Assembly: GCF_020991475.1 (NCBI RefSeq)
Contig: NZ_JAJMPA010000001.1
Location: 2,170,001 to 2,234,000 of the forward strand
Reading direction: 5' to 3'
Length of the DNA stretch: 64,000 nucleotides
Origin: Pedobacter sp. MC2016-14
GTDB taxonomy: Bacteria > Bacteroidota > Bacteroidia > Sphingobacteriales > Sphingobacteriaceae
The translations under genes and the position numbers were made by a program. Positions 46,571 to 57,057 of this stretch are shown one piece after another. The notes beneath the pieces are model-generated. The model did not search any database. It was not told the origin of the DNA and was given only the letters and a program-made list of their open reading frames with translations. Within the stretch, counting starts at the first letter, position 1; each line of letters starts with the position of its first letter.

Positions 46571-47461
46571 CTAGATGATCACTTCATAGTTTTGTTTTTC
46601 TAAAACCATAGATTTATACGTACGCAGTAGAGTGGCACCTAGCGTATCGCTCCATTTTGTACTAAAGGTCTTATCTTCTATAGCAGCTATGCTTACAATT
46701 TCTGCTGCAGTACCACAGAAAAAGGCACTGTCTGCCGCCTTCAAATCTTCAACGCTGAGCTGTTTTTCTATACATTCGATATCAAGTTTTTTGCAAAGCA
46801 TCATAATTGCAGCTCTGGTAATACCTGGTAAAATATGTCCCAGGGCAGGGGTGTATAATTTCCCGTCTTTTTCAATAAAGATATTGGCACCAGGCGCTTC
46901 CGCAACAAAGTCATTCATGTCGAGTAAAAGCGCTTCATCAAATCCTCTTCTTTTTGCTTCTGCAGTTGCCAGAATAGAATTAACATAATGACCACTTATT
47001 TTTGCTTCAATAGGTACCGATTTTGGATTTGGACGTTGGTAACTTGAAATGCCAACCTTTAAACGCTTGCTTCCAAAATAAGGTTCCCATTCCCAGGCGC
47101 AGATCATAAGGTTTGAAGTTGAGGCTACATCAAGTCCCATTTTTGGCGGACAAAAAACCAGTGGACGGATGTAGGCATCCTTCAGGTGGTTGATTTCAAG
47201 TATTTTATAAGTTTGTTTAATCAGTTCGTCTATGTCCCAGGTAAAAGGGATATAAGCCAGTTCGCATGACTTTTTTAATCTTTCAAAATGGGCTTTAGCT
47301 TTAAAAATACGTACACCATTGTGTGTATGGTATGATCTTATTCCCTCAAATGCTGCATAACCATAATGCAGAGATTGGTTATATACGTCAATTTTAGCCT
47401 CTGTAGCTTTAATGAATTGTCCATCCATGTAGAGAACCGTATTTGAATTGAAGTATTGCAT
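46571..47461 (-). CDS. ilvE: Branched-chain amino acid aminotransferase
   Basis: A class IV PLP aminotransferase doing the last step of Ile, Val and Leu synthesis. The 296-residue chain shows HYGYAAFEGIRSY, the PLP lysine in AKISGHYVNS, and EAPGANIFI with the later LPGITRAAI. It is the first structural gene of the operon. Its ATG lies 30 nt after the attenuator hairpin. Confidence 0.96.
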   Translation of the reverse strand: MQYFNSNTVLYMDGQFIKATEAKIDVYNQSLHYGYAAFEGIRSYHTHNGVRIFKAKAHFERLKKSCELAYIPFTWDIDELIKQTYKILEINHLKDAYIRPLVFCPPKMGLDVASTSNLMICAWEWEPYFGSKRLKVGISSYQRPNPKSVPIEAKISGHYVNSILATAEAKRRGFDEALLLDMNDFVAEAPGANIFIEKDGKLYTPALGHILPGITRAAIMMLCKKLDIECIEKQLSVEDLKAADSAFFCGTAAEIVSIAAIEDKTFSTKWSDTLGATLLRTYKSMVLEKQNYEVII

Positions 47462-47490
47462 TTTGTGGTATAGTTTAAATTATCATTCAT

Positions 47491-47520
47491 TAAAAAAGCG
47501 CCTCTTTGTGAAAGGCGCTT
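47491..47520 (-). terminator. Attenuator terminator hairpin of the ilv-leu operon
   Basis: On the minus strand AAGCGCCT (47520-47513) pairs with AGGCGCTT (47503-47496), followed by a T run (47497-47492). The 5' arm also pairs exactly, over 8 bases, with AAGGCGCT at the end of the leader ORF (47557-47550), giving a competing antiterminator. Confidence 0.88.
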
Positions 47521-47542
47521 AGTTATTTATGTTATTAAATAT

Positions 47543-47629
47543 TCAATATAGCGCCTTGCAACTCCCAATAATCAGGAGTAGGTTTAGGTTAATAATGACG
47601 TTAGCATTTGCTGTAGTTGAACTATTCAT
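47543..47629 (-). CDS. Branched-chain amino acid leader peptide
   Basis: A 28-codon ORF (ATG at 47629, TGA ending at 47543). It begins MNSSTTANAN, continues VIINLNLLLII, and ends GSCKALY. Nine of eleven consecutive codons are Val, Ile or Leu. Leu codons include the uncommon CTA, CTC and CTG. An ACTCC/GGAGT hairpin (47579-47561) spans the control codons. The stop codon lies 23 nt before the terminator stem. The arrangement fits ribosome-mediated attenuation: stalling at Leu/Ile codons frees the segment 47557-47550 to block the terminator, while reading to the stop codon masks it. Confidence 0.88.
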   Translation of the reverse strand: MNSSTTANANVIINLNLLLIIGSCKALY

Positions 47630-47659
47630 GCTTGTACTTTTATCGTTGTTTTATAAAAA

Positions 47660-47690
47660 CCAATTTAGGTTAAGTATTACAAAACGACAA
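47660..47690 (-). promoter_or_regulatory. Candidate promoter of the ilv-leu operon
   Basis: The minus strand has TTG (47690-47688), a 20-nt spacer, and TAAATTGG (47667-47660), a one-mismatch fit to TAnnTTTG. Transcription would begin about 25 nt before the leader ATG. Confidence 0.4.
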
Positions 47691-47910
47691 TAGGATAATG
47701 AAAATAATTGAAAAAAAATATTATTTCTATAAATATACGTATTTTAAAATTATATATTGAAATATATAGGTAATCATAGGTGAAACAGGGCTGCTACTAT
47801 ACCGAATATGAAATTGGTATTCGGTATGAATATTATGCTTGCATTAGATTAGAGTGGTAATTCTGCGTGAAACGGGAGAAGCAGCTAAAAAACTTGTTTA
47901 AATAGCGGGC
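47691..47910. other. AT-rich intergenic region with a perfect dyad
   Basis: No gene is seen between the ilv promoter and the atpC terminator. The only marked element is a perfect dyad, ATACCGAATA (47799-47808) and TATTCGGTAT (47818-47827), separated by 9 nt. It lies about 110-140 bp upstream of the candidate ilv promoter and may be a regulator site. Confidence 0.5.
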
Positions 47911-47945
47911 AAAAAAAAGCCCTTTGATCTTCAAATCAAAGGGCT
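47911..47945 (-). terminator. Rho-independent terminator after atpC
   Basis: AGCCCTTTGAT (47918-47928) pairs exactly with ATCAAAGGGCT (47935-47945) around a 6-nt loop. On the minus strand a run of T (47917-47911) follows. It is 21 nt beyond the atpC stop. Confidence 0.9.
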
Positions 47946-47966
47946 CGTATTTTTATTATTTTAATA

Positions 47967-48212
47967 TTAAGCGATGCCCTCGGCCAAAACAATAATCTTG
48001 TTTTTTAATACCTCAACTACACCACCTTTAATCATTAAGGTTTCTTCGCCATCGGCTTTACTTTTAATAATTACCGGTCCATCTTCTAAAGTAGAAATGA
48101 TTGACGCGTGGTCTTTCAAAATTTGAAAAGACCCCATTGTTCCAGGAACCGTAACTGCAGTTACTTCGCCTTCAAATACTTTTTTATCTGGTGTTAATAT
48201 TTCTAATGTCAT
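47967..48212 (-). CDS. atpC: F1 ATP synthase epsilon subunit (short form)
   Basis: At 81 residues this protein covers only the N-terminal beta-sandwich of the epsilon subunit (MTLEILTPDKKVFEGEVTAVTVPG, then GSFQILKDHASIISTL). The helical C-terminal domain of about 50 residues, which inhibits ATP hydrolysis in many bacteria, is absent. A clean stop and a strong terminator follow, so it is not obviously a truncation, and short forms are known in Bacteroidota. It starts 2 nt after atpD. Confidence 0.93.
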   Translation of the reverse strand: MTLEILTPDKKVFEGEVTAVTVPGTMGSFQILKDHASIISTLEDGPVIIKSKADGEETLMIKGGVVEVLKNKIIVLAEGIA

Positions 48213-48214
48213 AA

Positions 48215-49777
<1,563 letters not shown>

Positions 49778-49879
49778 TTAGATCAGCATTTGTTTCCTGG
49801 ATAAATCGCCGCGTAATTTGCCGCGCTACAGGTAAGAATGAAGAACTTAACGATCAATAAAGCCACGTATTTTGGTTTG

Positions 49880-49887
49880 CAAAGCTA
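49880..49887 (-). promoter_or_regulatory. Candidate -7 box for atpD
   Basis: The minus strand reads TAGCTTTG, a full TAnnTTTG match, giving an mRNA leader of about 150 nt. No TTG is visible at the expected -33 spacing, so it is tentative. Confidence 0.35.
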
Positions 49888-50005
49888 AGAGTTTTCTACA
49901 TAAATTTTACATATAAATAAAAAGTTTTTTAACAGTTTTTTAATCGGTAAATTGGTAGCCTCTCCCGGGGAATAAAAAACGGGTAATTCTATCTTTTTGC
50001 AGCAT

Positions 50006-50920
50006 ATGAAGACAATTTTAGTAACTGGCAGTAACGGGCTTTTGGGGCAGAAAATAACACAAAGGATATTGGAAACTCAACAATTTAACTTAGTAGCCAG
50101 TTCAAAAGGTAGAAACCGGTTTCCGCAGGTTGCTGGTTACTTATATGCGGAAATGGATATCTTAAATGCTCAAAACGTAAGGGAAGTTGTTGAACGGTAC
50201 AAGCCAGATGCAATCATTCATACAGCGGCAATGACCAATGTTGATACCGCTCATGATCATCGCGAAGAGGCCGATTGTTTAAATGTAGAGTCTGTGGCTA
50301 CCCTAATTGCAATTTGTGCCGAGCACAACATTCAGCTGGTACATTTATCCACTGACTTTATATTTGATGGTGCCGATGGACCTTATGATGAACTTGCAGC
50401 ACCCAATCCTCTGAGTTATTATGGGCAAACAAAATTAAAAGCAGAAGAGTTGATTAAGACTTCTGGTATCAAATGGGCTATACTTCGTACTATTTTGGTG
50501 TATGGAATTGTAAACGACATGAGCCGGAGCAATATTGTACTTTGGGCAAAAGGGGCCCTTGAAAAAGGAAAGCCTATTAACGTAGTGAACGATCAGTTTC
50601 GCATGCCCACACTGGCTGAAGACCTGGCCGATTGTTGCTTGCTTGCAGTAGAAAAGGATGCTTATGGGGTTTATAATGCCTCTGGTAAGGATATGATGAG
50701 TATAGCAGAATTGGTAGGGCAGGTGGCCGACTTCTGGAAGCTGGATAGAAGTCTGATTAATGAAGTAAGCAGTGACAGTCTGAACCAAAACGCCAAACGT
50801 CCGTTGCGTACTGGGTTTATTTTAGATAAAGCAATTACAGAATTGGGGTATCAGCCACGTAGCTTTGTGGAAGGATTATCTGTTTTAAAAGCACAAATGG
50901 AAATTAATCCGATCCAATAG
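50006..50920 (+). CDS. RmlD-like NAD(P)-dependent sugar-nucleotide reductase
   Basis: A 304-residue extended short-chain dehydrogenase. The cofactor loop TGSNGLLGQ is at about 7-15. The catalytic YGQTK (Tyr-x-x-x-Lys) follows LSTDFIFDG, the typical dTDP-4-dehydrorhamnose reductase layout. The frame opens at TTG 49997, but ATG 50006 starts the usual MKTILVTG. No other rhamnose genes are nearby, so the exact substrate is not fixed. Its 3' end overlaps obg by 17 nt in convergent orientation. Confidence 0.85.
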   Translation: MKTILVTGSNGLLGQKITQRILETQQFNLVASSKGRNRFPQVAGYLYAEMDILNAQNVREVVERYKPDAIIHTAAMTNVDTAHDHREEADCLNVESVATLIAICAEHNIQLVHLSTDFIFDGADGPYDELAAPNPLSYYGQTKLKAEELIKTSGIKWAILRTILVYGIVNDMSRSNIVLWAKGALEKGKPINVVNDQFRMPTLAEDLADCCLLAVEKDAYGVYNASGKDMMSIAELVGQVADFWKLDRSLINEVSSDSLNQNAKRPLRTGFILDKAITELGYQPRSFVEGLSVLKAQMEINPIQ

Positions 50921-51905
50921 CTGTCCAAAGCATGTCTTTCAATTCGTTCAGCCCTTTTTGCGCCACTGAGGAGATGAAGATTGCAGGAATATTTTCAGGC
51001 AGGTCCTTTTTCATTTCTGCCTGCAGTTCTTCATCCAGCATGTCGGATTTCGTTACTGCAAGTACATGGGGTTTCTGCATCAGTTCTGGATTGTACTGTT
51101 GTAATTCAGATTTAAGAATCTCATATTCTTCAGAGATTGTTCTGCTTGTGTCGGCAGGCACCATAAAAAGCAATACAGAATTGCGTTCAATATGGCGTAG
51201 AAAACGGTACCCAAGACCTTTTCCTTTAGATGCCCCTTCAATAATTCCTGGGATGTCAGCCATCACAAACGATTTTCCACCACGGTAAGCAACAATACCT
51301 AAATTGGGTACAAGAGTTGTAAATGGATAGTCAGCAATTTCTGGCTTAGCAGCAGAAACCACAGATAATAAAGTAGATTTACCAGCATTTGGAAATCCTA
51401 CCAAACCAACATCGGCAAGTACTTTTAGTTCGAGTACCACCCATTGCTCAATTCCGCTTTCTCCTGGTTGGGCAAAACGCGGTGTTTGTAATGTAGAGGA
51501 TTTGAAATGCCAGTTACCTAGTCCGCCTCGGCCACCGGCAGTTAGGATCTTAGTTTCGCCTTCTGCAGTAATTTCAAATAAAGTTTCTCCTGTTTCGGCA
51601 TCTTTGGCAATTGTGCCAAGAGGTACTTCAAGGATTTCGTCCTTACCTGATTTACCTGTACTCGTAGAGCTGGAGCCTGGCTCGCCGTCAGGAGCAAGAA
51701 TATGTTTACGGTATTTTAAGTGGAGTAAGGTCCAAAATTGAGGGTTACCTCTAAGTATAATGTGACCACCACGTCCACCGTCGCCACCGTCAGGGCCACC
51801 CGTAGAGGTCATTTTATCGCGGTGCAAATGTGAAGAGCCTGCGCCACCCTTACCAGAGCGACAGCATATTTTGACATAATCAACGAAATTGGAACCTTGC
51901 GACAT
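50904..51905 (-). CDS. obgE: Obg-family GTPase
   Basis: A ribosome-associated GTPase involved in 50S maturation and stress control. The 333-residue protein has the glycine-rich Obg fold (about 1-160; [18 protein letters not shown]) and a G domain with G1 [10 protein letters not shown]2/G3 [12 protein letters not shown] and DIPGIIEGA, and G4 TKSD. It lacks a long C-terminal extension. It follows adk by 8 nt. Confidence 0.97.
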   Translation of the reverse strand: MSQGSNFVDYVKICCRSGKGGAGSSHLHRDKMTSTGGPDGGDGGRGGHIILRGNPQFWTLLHLKYRKHILAPDGEPGSSSTSTGKSGKDEILEVPLGTIAKDAETGETLFEITAEGETKILTAGGRGGLGNWHFKSSTLQTPRFAQPGESGIEQWVVLELKVLADVGLVGFPNAGKSTLLSVVSAAKPEIADYPFTTLVPNLGIVAYRGGKSFVMADIPGIIEGASKGKGLGYRFLRHIERNSVLLFMVPADTSRTISEEYEILKSELQQYNPELMQKPHVLAVTKSDMLDEELQAEMKKDLPENIPAIFISSVAQKGLNELKDMLWTAIGSD

Positions 51906-51913
51906 ATAGGGGA

Positions 51914-52483
51914 TTAGTAGTTATCTATTACAGTACGCAATTCAGCAAAAATATCATCAACATTACCAATGCCGTTTACTTTACTTAATTTTTGCTGTGC
52001 TTCATAATAAGGCAATACATGAACCGTTTTGCTGAAATATTCTTCAATACGTTTTTGCAATTTATCAGCCTGATCATCTACTCTGCCAGTTTCTTTTTGG
52101 CGCTGCGCAATTCTTCTGGTCAGTTCTTCCTGATCTACATCCAGTGCAATTACGCCCGCAAGACCTGTACCTTTACTTTCTAAAAACTCATCCAGTGCTT
52201 GTGCCTGAGGAACTGTACGTGGAAAACCGTCAAAGATGAACCCTTTTGCATTCGGATTACTATCTACTTCTTCTTCCAGCATTGCAATCGTAATTTGGTC
52301 TGGAACCAGTTGTCCATCAGCAATCAAAGCACTTACTTGTTGACCAAGCGGGGTTTGATTCTTAATGTGTTCCCTAAAAATATCACCTGTAGAGATGTGG
52401 ATTAATTGATATTGGTCAATCAATTTCTGCGATTGGGTGCCTTTGCCTGCACCTGGTGGGCCAAAGAGAACAAAATTAAGCAT
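51914..52483 (-). CDS. adk: Adenylate kinase
   Basis: Adk equilibrates ATP + AMP with 2 ADP. The 189-residue short-lid form has the P-loop [10 protein letters not shown], the AMP-binding STGDIFREH and GFPRTVPQA segments, and no zinc-type Cys lid. It is the upstream partner of obgE in a two-gene unit placed after the tRNA-Arg terminator. Confidence 0.97.
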   Translation of the reverse strand: MLNFVLFGPPGAGKGTQSQKLIDQYQLIHISTGDIFREHIKNQTPLGQQVSALIADGQLVPDQITIAMLEEEVDSNPNAKGFIFDGFPRTVPQAQALDEFLESKGTGLAGVIALDVDQEELTRRIAQRQKETGRVDDQADKLQKRIEEYFSKTVHVLPYYEAQQKLSKVNGIGNVDDIFAELRTVIDNY

Positions 52484-52504
52484 TTGGTTTGTCTTTAAAA
52501 AGTG

Positions 52505-52535
52505 AAAGCCTTCCCGCCACCGGCAGCAAGGCTTT
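52505..52535 (-). terminator. Hairpin terminator after tRNA-Arg
   Basis: AAAGCCTT (52505-52512) pairs with AAGGCTTT (52528-52535), with an inner GCC/GGC. On the minus strand CACTTTTT follows. It lies between the tRNA and adk. Confidence 0.6.
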
Positions 52536-52547
52536 TAGTTTTGTTTG

Positions 52548-52621
52548 TGCACTTGTAGGGATTCGAACCCCAAACCTTCTCATCCGTAGTGAGATGCTCT
52601 ATCCAATTGAGCTACAAATGC
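52548..52621 (-). tRNA. tRNA-Arg (anticodon ACG)
   Basis: The minus strand folds as a full cloverleaf. The acceptor GCATTTG/CAAGTGC has one G-T pair and discriminator A. The D arm carries GCTC/GAGC, the anticodon stem TCTCA/TGAGA encloses loop CTACGGA (anticodon ACG), and the T arm holds TTCGAAT. CCA is not encoded. It reads CGT and, after inosine modification, CGC/CGA codons. Confidence 0.96.
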
Positions 52622-52740
52622 ATGTTTGTTATTGAAACGCTCTAACTGTTTCGCTAACGGATTGCAAAGGTAATGCTTGAAATTGATTTTCGCAATAAAA
52701 TTGTGAAAATATTCCTGGCATTACCTTTTATTAATGATGG

Positions 52741-53205
52741 TTAAGCTTCAATTGCTTTTTTAATTGCATCAAAATCAGGCATGTTACCTGCGTCTTCCAA
52801 AACTTCGGCATGGATAACTTTTCCTTCTTCATCCAGTACAAAAGCCGCTCTTTTAGACACGCCTTTCAAATTAAATGCGAATTGCTCATAAAAAGCACCA
52901 TAGGCAGGGGAGGTTTCCTTGTTGAAATCAGATAGCAGCGGGAATTGATAAGCCTGATCTTCCTTGAATTTTGCCAATGTAAACGGTGAATCTACTGAGA
53001 TGCCAACAACTTCGGCATTCATACCTTGGTAGTAACCAAAACTATCTCTCATGGTGCAAAGTTGCGCAGTGCAAACACCAGTGAAAGCCATCGGGAAAAA
53101 GTGAACTACCAATTTTTTACCAGCATAGTCTGCCAGTGATACTTCTTTAAGTTCAGAACTGAACAATTTAAAATCTGGGGCTTTAGCGCCAACTTGTAAA
53201 GACAT
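52741..53205 (-). CDS. Peroxiredoxin, BCP/AhpC-type
   Basis: A 154-residue thiol peroxidase. The active-site segment PMAFTGVCTAQLC holds the peroxidatic Cys 45 and a second Cys at 50, the spacing of BCP-type atypical 2-Cys enzymes. Arg in SKRAAFVLD completes the site. It is cytoplasmic and detoxifies hydroperoxides using thioredoxin. It is a single-gene unit located upstream of tRNA-Arg on the same strand. Confidence 0.93.
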   Translation of the reverse strand: MSLQVGAKAPDFKLFSSELKEVSLADYAGKKLVVHFFPMAFTGVCTAQLCTMRDSFGYYQGMNAEVVGISVDSPFTLAKFKEDQAYQFPLLSDFNKETSPAYGAFYEQFAFNLKGVSKRAAFVLDEEGKVIHAEVLEDAGNMPDFDAIKKAIEA

Positions 53206-53423
53206 AGTTTTATATTTTTTGTAAATATAAAGGGTGCACTTAGAATTTTTGTCATTAGCTGGTCTAATCTCTAACCCAAATCTGGCTTCCTGGCTTCTGT
53301 AGCCGTGGATAATTATTACTTACGGAAGTCGATGAAAATTAACGGCTATTTTATTCTTAAATTACTAATATTGCCTTTTAATAAATATTGATTAATTAAA
53401 TTGTTTAAAATTAAAATTTTATT

Positions 53424-54230
53424 ATGGAAAATGGTACATTGACATGGACGATGGCTTTGTTAACAATTGCGTTGTTATTTACTCAAGGCTGCAAAAAACA
53501 TCATGCTGAACTCGAAGAAGATGTGAAAGCGTTAGTTGAAGAAGAGAAGCCCGAAGAAGAGCCTAAAAAAGCTTACCTCCCACAGACGATCACTTACAAT
53601 AAAGTAACCTATACTTTTTCATATGTAAAAGATCTGTCCAGTATTTCAAAAATTGACATCTCAAATGGTAAGCGCCTGGACTTTAGTTACAATATATATG
53701 GTTTTTTGGTCAGCTTTTATGAAGGAGATAATTTGTATACCGAAATGGATTTTAATGTGAACGAAGTCGGAAATACGGAATCTGCCTATATTTTTATCGT
53801 GAATGAAGACAAGCATGTTTATAAATCAGATAACAACTATAGCTTCCAATACAATAGCCTCAATCAGCTTACAGGCGTTAGCGTTTACAATTTTGCCAAT
53901 GTATTACTGAGTACACAACAATTGAGTTATTTAAAAGAGCCTGTTCAGGTACTAAAACAAACAAAAACAGGTGGGGTAGTCACCGATGATCAAAATTACA
54001 CTTACGACAATGCAAATGGAATATTTAAAAATGTACTTAACATACCCGCCTTAGCTGTTCATTTGCCGGAACTTTTTCTACTGTGTCAGGGCAATAATTT
54101 AACGTCAGTAACAGGAACAAAGGAGACGGCTACAACGATAACCTGGACATACGATAAAAACAATTATCCGACAAAAGGGACTGTAAAAAAAGGAAGCCTT
54201 ACCGAAGAAATTACGGTAACGTATTTATAA
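53424..54230 (+). CDS. Lipoprotein of unknown function
   Basis: A 268-residue protein with a hydrophobic N-terminus and lipobox FTQGC (Cys 23), though the leading residues (MENGTLTWT) lack the usual basic charge. An acidic Glu/Lys-rich linker (about 29-48; VEEEKPEEEPKK) precedes a beta-rich domain with YD-repeat-like lines such as YNIYGFLVSFYEGDNLYTEMDF. It may resemble DUF4595-type proteins of Bacteroidota. It stands alone on the + strand, and its 3' end faces the aminotransferase with a 10-nt gap and no terminator. Confidence 0.65.
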   Translation: MENGTLTWTMALLTIALLFTQGCKKHHAELEEDVKALVEEEKPEEEPKKAYLPQTITYNKVTYTFSYVKDLSSISKIDISNGKRLDFSYNIYGFLVSFYEGDNLYTEMDFNVNEVGNTESAYIFIVNEDKHVYKSDNNYSFQYNSLNQLTGVSVYNFANVLLSTQQLSYLKEPVQVLKQTKTGGVVTDDQNYTYDNANGIFKNVLNIPALAVHLPELFLLCQGNNLTSVTGTKETATTITWTYDKNNYPTKGTVKKGSLTEEITVTYL

Positions 54231-54240
54231 ACTATAGGTC

Positions 54241-55434
54241 TTAATGAGTATGAAGTTGATCCAGCACATTTAAAATCACTGCACAAACATGACGTATTTC
54301 CTCTTCTTTGATCGTTAAAGGCGGGGCAATACGCATGGCGGTTTCGCAATGTAAAAACCAATCTATAATGATGCCCTGATCACTGCATAAACTGCTTACT
54401 TTTTCAACCTGTTCAAAAGAGTCCAGCTGTATGCCCAGCATCAATCCCTTTCCTCTAATTTCTTTGATCAGTGGGTGCACCAATAGTTCGCGGAATAACA
54501 TTTCTTTTTTAGTTACCCCCTCGGTCAGGTTTTCTTCCAGTAATACCTCCAGGCTAGCTAATCCGGCACTACAAGAAACCGGATGCCCTCCAAAAGTGGT
54601 AATGTGGCCAAGAATCGGGTTTTCTGCAAGCACGCCCATCACTTTTTTCGAAGAAATAAAAGCACCGATTGGCATGCCGCCGCCAAGTGCTTTAGCCAGC
54701 AATAAAATGTCGGGCACAATGCCATAATGTTCAAAAGCAAATAACTTACCTGTCCGTCCAAAAGCGTTTTGTATTTCATCAAGGATTAGCAATGCGCCTA
54801 CTTCAGTACAGCGCTGGCGCAACTTCAGCATGTATGCTGTGGAGGCAACCCTTATTCCCGCTTCACCCTGTAAGGTTTCCATGATTACACAAGCCGTTTG
54901 CTCGGTAATCAATGCTAAATCGGCAGGTTCATTAAAGTTTATAAAACTTACCTCCGGTAATAATGGGCGATAAGCTTGTTTGTAATATTCATTTCCCATC
55001 ACACTTAATGCACCATGTGTACTACCATGATAAGCATTGTTAAAGGAAATGATACCTGTACGGCCAGTATATCGTTTGGCAAGTTTTAACGCCCCCTCCG
55101 TAGCTTCAGCACCAGAATTTACAAAATAGACATTGTTTAAGTCCGGAGGTAAAACCGAGACCAGTTTTTCTGCAAATTTGACCATCGGCGTTTGTACATA
55201 CTCTCCATACACAGTTAGGTGAAGGTATTTGTCTAATTGAGCTTTTATAGCCTCCAAAACTTTAGGATGCCTGTGTCCGATATTGCTGACCGCAAAACCA
55301 GAAACAAGGTCTATATATGCTTTTCCGTCTTGATCATACAGGTAAATTCCTTCTGCAAAATCTATTTCCAACATTTTTGGACTGTTGGAAGTTTGAGCGG
55401 TATTAAGCAAAAAGAGCTGTTTGTTGGTAATCAT
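54241..55434 (-). CDS. Class III PLP aminotransferase (acetylornithine/ornithine-like)
   Basis: A 397-residue fold-type I aminotransferase. Landmarks: VNSGAEATEGALKLAKRYTGR (PLP phosphate region), NNAYHGST, the pyridine-N Asp in LLILDEIQNAFGRTG (Asp 219) and PLP Lys 248 in LLAKALGGGMP. It is closest in style to acetylornithine, 4-aminobutyrate or diaminobutyrate aminotransferases; no arginine genes are adjacent. It follows a PepSY membrane gene by 28 nt on the same strand, so it may be on the siderophore-uptake transcript. Confidence 0.85.
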   Translation of the reverse strand: MITNKQLFLLNTAQTSNSPKMLEIDFAEGIYLYDQDGKAYIDLVSGFAVSNIGHRHPKVLEAIKAQLDKYLHLTVYGEYVQTPMVKFAEKLVSVLPPDLNNVYFVNSGAEATEGALKLAKRYTGRTGIISFNNAYHGSTHGALSVMGNEYYKQAYRPLLPEVSFINFNEPADLALITEQTACVIMETLQGEAGIRVASTAYMLKLRQRCTEVGALLILDEIQNAFGRTGKLFAFEHYGIVPDILLLAKALGGGMPIGAFISSKKVMGVLAENPILGHITTFGGHPVSCSAGLASLEVLLEENLTEGVTKKEMLFRELLVHPLIKEIRGKGLMLGIQLDSFEQVEKVSSLCSDQGIIIDWFLHCETAMRIAPPLTIKEEEIRHVCAVILNVLDQLHTH

Positions 55435-55462
55435 CAGGAATCTTGTTAGACCGCAAAAATAC

Positions 55463-56986
55463 CTAAAATATGTTAAGTCCTGTATTTAAAAGCAGCATGT
55501 ACGCCACGAGGTACACCAGTAAAAACGAAAGTGAGAGGGCAAAATACTTCAGTACATTGCGTTTTCCTTTTTTAAATGGTATAAAAAAAAGCAGGTTCAA
55601 TAACATAAAAAGTACTGCGAAAATAAAGTTCATAATGACCAGGATGGTACTGAATGCGATCGCAAAAACCATCGGCTGTAGCACAATACCTGCAGCCAAT
55701 CCATATAAGCCAGCCATAATAGTGCTCATCACTAAAATCAGCGCAGCATATCTGAAGCCAATTTTTAAATGAAAAATAAAATACGGTGTTAAAGTAGATG
55801 GAATATCCTCTTCCTTTAATCTTAAGGGTCGCGGAGTTTTTGGCGCTATGCCCCGTTTCTGTTTTTTAAACCTGGGCCACCAAATTAAAAATCCGGTGAT
55901 CAACAAAACTAGCGGCATTAAACCAGCAATTAGCGCAAGAATCTGTGTTGGTCTGCCACCAAAACTTCCGTAATGTAGCGGGGTCAGCCAACTCAGGTAA
56001 GCATTTCCAACATTAGGAAAATCAGTATGACTGTTTAATAGTATTTTTCCAGTATACTGTTCTACAATCAGCATTTCCCTTTTTCCTGTTTTAAGCACAT
56101 CCGGACTTAAAATGTCCAGTCTGTAACTCCCTGTGCTATCTGCTGGAAAAGCAATACCAGCCACGCGTCCTTCGGGAATTGTTTTTTTAGCTATGCCCAG
56201 AATTTGATCGAGGGGTAGGGCGGGAATACCTTGATGATATATTGATTTTGCACCTAACAATTTAGCAACGCCCTGGGGCGATTTGCCATTTAGGATAAAT
56301 AAAAACGGGATCACAATGGTAGAAAAGGTAATACAGAATCCCGTTAATGCCAGCATAGAAACTACAGGAGAAGAGTAAACGCCCAATACATTGTGCCAGT
56401 CGTAATTTTGGCGTTTAAAACTCCCGCTAAATTTTACGGAGAGCGAAGATTTAAGCTGGTTCCATTTTTTAGGAATCCACATCCGTAACCCGGAAATAGT
56501 AAGGATCAGTAAACAAAGAGAGGCAAGGCCTACAATATACCTGCCGGCTACAGGGATCAATAACGTTCGATGTAATTCCGTTACAATATGTATAAAAGAA
56601 CTTTCGTGAATACGTTTGCCACTCAGTTCCCCGTTATAGGGGTTTATGAAGTATTCCTCTTCAGTTTTAAAATTGTAAGCTGCGTAAGCTTCAAAAGGAT
56701 TGGTTGTTTTAATATCTATGTAATTAATGACGAGTTTTGGATGCTCTCGTTTTACAATAGATACCACTTCAGCCACCGGTAATTTCTGCTTAGCTGCCGT
56801 AATATTAAATAACTCAGGATTAAGCAAACGATCTATTTCGTCTTGAAAAACCAGGATGCTTCCCGTAATGCCCACAAAAGCAACGATAACTCCCGCAAAT
56901 AATCCCAGGTATAAATGCCATTTGCCAAACCAGCGTTTCTGGTGCCTGGCCCATTTAAGAGATCTTTGTTTTTTGTGTGGTTCCAT
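55463..56986 (-). CDS. PepSY domain membrane protein
   Basis: A 507-residue protein with an N-terminal helix (WHLYLGLFAGVIVAFVGITGSI), a PepSY-like periplasmic part, helices near 150, 200 and 350, and about three further C-terminal helices (about 405-505) not present in the shorter PepSY protein of this window. Conserved His residues occur in HLYLG, YDWHNVLG and LHYGSFGG. The family is linked to reduction or handling of ferric siderophores at the inner membrane. It lies 71 nt after the TonB siderophore receptor gene. Confidence 0.87.
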   Translation of the reverse strand: MEPHKKQRSLKWARHQKRWFGKWHLYLGLFAGVIVAFVGITGSILVFQDEIDRLLNPELFNITAAKQKLPVAEVVSIVKREHPKLVINYIDIKTTNPFEAYAAYNFKTEEEYFINPYNGELSGKRIHESSFIHIVTELHRTLLIPVAGRYIVGLASLCLLILTISGLRMWIPKKWNQLKSSLSVKFSGSFKRQNYDWHNVLGVYSSPVVSMLALTGFCITFSTIVIPFLFILNGKSPQGVAKLLGAKSIYHQGIPALPLDQILGIAKKTIPEGRVAGIAFPADSTGSYRLDILSPDVLKTGKREMLIVEQYTGKILLNSHTDFPNVGNAYLSWLTPLHYGSFGGRPTQILALIAGLMPLVLLITGFLIWWPRFKKQKRGIAPKTPRPLRLKEEDIPSTLTPYFIFHLKIGFRYAALILVMSTIMAGLYGLAAGIVLQPMVFAIAFSTILVIMNFIFAVLFMLLNLLFFIPFKKGKRNVLKYFALSLSFLLVYLVAYMLLLNTGLNIF

Positions 56987-57057
56987 GTTGGGTTTTTATT
57001 GAAAAACCAGTTCCGGATTTCCCGGAACTGGTGTATAAATTTAATACGTTTGTAATA

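Noticed and set aside
47967..48212. atpC as a frameshifted or truncated gene
   Set aside because: The frame ends cleanly just before a perfect terminator, and short epsilon subunits are normal in Bacteroidota.
53332..53391. A 19-codon ORF upstream of the lone lipoprotein
   Set aside because: Very short, AT-driven composition, no attenuator-type hairpin or biased codons after it.
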